Positions 5,472 to 7,024 of a DNA stretch of 7,024 bases are shown here, piece by piece. The notes under the pieces are model-generated. The model was not told where the DNA came from, did not search any database, and saw nothing but the letters and a program-made list of their open reading frames with translations. The number at the start of each line of letters is the position of its first letter. Position 1 is the first letter of the stretch. The DNA comes from Desulfocapsa sp. (GTDB lineage: Bacteria > Desulfobacterota > Desulfobulbia > Desulfobulbales > Desulfocapsaceae): positions 1-7,024 of the forward strand of contig JAOZLI010000048.1 of NCBI GenBank assembly GCA_029934915.1. The letters run 5' to 3'. The position numbers and the translations under genes were made by a program.

Positions 5472-6245
5472 ATGACAAACACTCCGATTCTCAATATCAA
5501 AAACATCCACAAACGCTTTGATAATCTTGAGGTCCTGCACGGTATCTCCCTCACAGCCCGTTCTGGAGATGTTATCTCACTTATTGGCTCTTCCGGTTCA
5601 GGAAAATCCACTTTTCTTCGCTGTATTAATTTACTGGAAACTCCAGATCAGGGGGATATTGAACTGGATGGAGTACCAATTCAATTCAGCACCGACCGCT
5701 CGGGAAAACGCACCCCCAGCAATGCCAAACAAGTACAAACATTACGCACTCGTATTGCCATGGTATTCCAGCAATTCAATCTCTGGTCTCATATGACGGT
5801 GTTGCAAAATGTTACCGAAGCACCCGTCTGTGTCCAAGGCTTATCGCGTGCCGAAGCAAATGATATCGGTATGGAATTTCTTGATAAAGTTGGCATTGCT
5901 GATAAAGCAGACCTCTACCCCGGGTTTATGTCTGGTGGCCAGCAACAGCGTGCTGCCATTGCACGAGCTCTTGCCATGCGGCCGGAAGCCATATTATTTG
6001 ATGAACCTACTTCAGCCCTTGATCCCGAGCTTGTGGGAGAAGTATTAGCCGTTATGCGCAGGTTGGCTGACGAGGGTACTACCATGATAGTGGTCACCCA
6101 CGAGATGAGTTTTGCAAGAGATGTTTCCAACAAAACTCTATTTCTCCATAATGGTCTTATTGAAGAACAGGGTGACCCCGCTAAACTATTTTCGAAACCT
6201 GAATCCCTCAGGTTACAGCAATTTTTATCCAGCGCGGTGGATTAG
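5472..6245 (+). CDS. Polar amino acid ABC transporter ATP-binding protein (HisP-like)
   Basis: A 257-residue cytoplasmic ATPase that powers uptake of a polar, probably basic, amino acid; its length equals that of HisP-type proteins. Visible: Walker A GSSGSGKST (39-47), Q-loop in VFQQFNLWSHMTVLQNV (98-114), signature MSGGQQQR (153-160, M instead of the usual L), Walker B AILFDEP (173-179), D-loop SALD (181-184) and switch H210 in VVTHEM. FNLWSHMTVL with the following EAP is strongly characteristic of the histidine/arginine/octopine group. The insert after residue 70 (QFSTDRSGKR and onward) also occurs in that group. The ATG is fixed by homology, but there is no Shine-Dalgarno site before it. 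The binding protein follows after 45 bases; no permease lies between, so these should be downstream of the window. Confidence 0.95.
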   Translation: MTNTPILNIKNIHKRFDNLEVLHGISLTARSGDVISLIGSSGSGKSTFLRCINLLETPDQGDIELDGVPIQFSTDRSGKRTPSNAKQVQTLRTRIAMVFQQFNLWSHMTVLQNVTEAPVCVQGLSRAEANDIGMEFLDKVGIADKADLYPGFMSGGQQQRAAIARALAMRPEAILFDEPTSALDPELVGEVLAVMRRLADEGTTMIVVTHEMSFARDVSNKTLFLHNGLIEEQGDPAKLFSKPESLRLQQFLSSAVD

Positions 6246-6277
6246 CCTCAACACACGCGTCTACACTTATTTGAGGC
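6245..6277 (+). other. Intercistronic hairpin before the binding-protein gene
   Basis: GCCTCAA (6245-6251, its G being the last base of the ATPase stop codon) is the exact reverse complement of TTGAGGC (6271-6277), with a 19-base loop. It ends directly against the ribosome binding site of the next gene. No T run follows, so it is not a terminator. Such hairpins often mark processing or stability boundaries in importer operons. Confidence 0.5.
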
Positions 6278-6284
6278 AAAGGAG
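6278..6284 (+). promoter_or_regulatory. Strong ribosome binding site of the binding-protein gene
   Basis: AAAGGAG lies six bases before the ATG at 6291, a near-ideal Shine-Dalgarno site. The ATPase gene upstream has none. The difference fits the usual need for far more binding protein than ATPase. Confidence 0.8.
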
Positions 6285-6290
6285 AACGGA

Positions 6291-7024
6291 ATGAAAAAGC
6301 TACTACTGACTCTTACACTGGCTGCATCTGTTATCGCATCCCCCGCACTGTCCCAAACTGTCCGTATCGGTACAGAGGGAGCCTATGCGCCCTATAATTA
6401 TATGGATGACAGCGGTAAACTGGCAGGATATGAGATTGATCTTGGCAATGCAATATGTGCCGAAGCTGGTCTTACCTGTGAATTTATAACCAATGAATGG
6501 GATTCAATTATTCCAAACCTGGTCGCTGGTAACTACGACATGATTATGGCTGGTATGTCAATTACCGCAGAACGCCAGAAAACAATCACTTTCAGTGACG
6601 AATATTACCCCGCAGAGCCTTCAAAATATGCTGCTGCAAGCGGCGACAAATTTGACCTTGCCGCTCTGAAAGGAAAAAAGATTGGCGTTCAGAGTGCAAC
6701 CATGCAGGCTGCTTACGCAGAAGAACACTTTGCTGCCAATAATAAAATTTTATCCTTTGAAACCTTTGACCAGTCTGTAGCTGACCTGGCTGCAGGAAAT
6801 ATTGATTTACTGCTCGCCGATGGCGATCCTCTTGATGCTGTCGTTGAGGCATCCAAGGGCACATTAGTCTTTGTAGGTGAAGGAGTACGAATTGGTGAGG
6901 GTATGGCTATCGGCTTACGCAAACAAGATACAGAGCTGGCGGATACACTGAACAAGGCGCTGACAAGCCTTAAAAAGAAAGGTACCGTCGACAAACTGAT
7001 TAAAGAATATTTTAAAGATGGTCC
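6291..7024 (+). CDS. Periplasmic polar amino acid-binding protein, 3' end cut by window
   Basis: The first 244 codons of a solute-binding protein of the HisJ/ArgT/NocT type (SBP_bac_3), open at the window edge; by comparison with HisJ only about 10-20 residues should be missing. It begins with a Sec signal peptide (KK, hydrophobic core, cleavage probably after A-L-S21) and no lipobox cysteine, so the product is a soluble periplasmic protein. Family marks: IGTEGAYAPYNY (26-37), GYEIDL (46-51), WDSIIPNL-x-AG-x-YD (70-83), MSITAERQ (89-96) with R95 for the ligand carboxylate, and D177 near the expected amino-group ligand. C56 and C63 match the spacing of the HisJ disulfide. E29 replaces the aspartate that contacts basic side chains in HisJ and LAO, so the substrate may be a basic amino acid or an opine-like compound; it cannot be fixed here. 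Confidence 0.93.
   Translation, partial: MKKLLLTLTLAASVIASPALSQTVRIGTEGAYAPYNYMDDSGKLAGYEIDLGNAICAEAGLTCEFITNEWDSIIPNLVAGNYDMIMAGMSITAERQKTITFSDEYYPAEPSKYAAASGDKFDLAALKGKKIGVQSATMQAAYAEEHFAANNKILSFETFDQSVADLAAGNIDLLLADGDPLDAVVEASKGTLVFVGEGVRIGEGMAIGLRKQDTELADTLNKALTSLKKKGTVDKLIKEYFKDG

Noticed and set aside
6592..6994. Minus-strand frames opposite the binding-protein gene
   Set aside because: The plus-strand frame has a signal peptide, strong ribosome site and full family motifs; the antisense frames have none.

Overview
The window looks like chromosomal DNA of a Gram-negative, proteobacteria-grade organism of moderate GC content. The substrate-binding protein has a classical Sec signal peptide and no lipobox, the helicase is of the RhlB type, and the Nudix protein is of the YfcD type. 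A degenerate hairpin repeat rich in TCGAAT/ATATCG words and an OleA-type condensing enzyme would both suit a Desulfobulbales-like (Desulfobacterota) bacterium. That placement is an inference from memory; no rRNA or tRNA marker is present to test it.

Layout, left to right. Bases 1-756 hold no intact gene. They contain a ~130-base imperfect hairpin element (400-529) and, directly beside it, a frameshifted remnant of the C-terminus of a DUF4143-type AAA ATPase. A terminator-like hairpin (693-725) ends the minus-strand genes. From 2151 down to 757 lies an RhlB-like DEAD-box RNA helicase, and just upstream of it a YfcD-like Nudix hydrolase (2699-2199). Next comes a tightly overlapping minus-strand operon in the order OleA-like thiolase (5125-4091), stand-alone AMMECR1-domain protein (4097-3522) and YkgJ-type cysteine-cluster protein (3525-2887). 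A 346-base divergent intergenic region separates this operon from the plus-strand genes. It contains two exact 17-base repeats spaced 21 bases apart, several hairpins, a perfect TATAAT on the minus strand and a palindromic operator candidate. To the right lie the ATPase and the periplasmic binding protein of a polar amino acid ABC importer; the binding protein runs off the window's end and its permeases must lie beyond.

Functionally, the importer genes form a standard high-affinity amino acid uptake unit. The helicase (RNA turnover) and Nudix hydrolase (nucleotide or diphosphate clean-up) are housekeeping genes. The most unusual feature is the OleA/AMMECR1/YkgJ operon. The first gene keeps all the residues expected of the enzyme that joins two fatty acyl-CoAs head to head, but none of the usual partners (oleB, oleC, oleD) is next to it. 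It is instead translationally coupled to two conserved proteins of unknown function. This is the best candidate here for an undescribed system.
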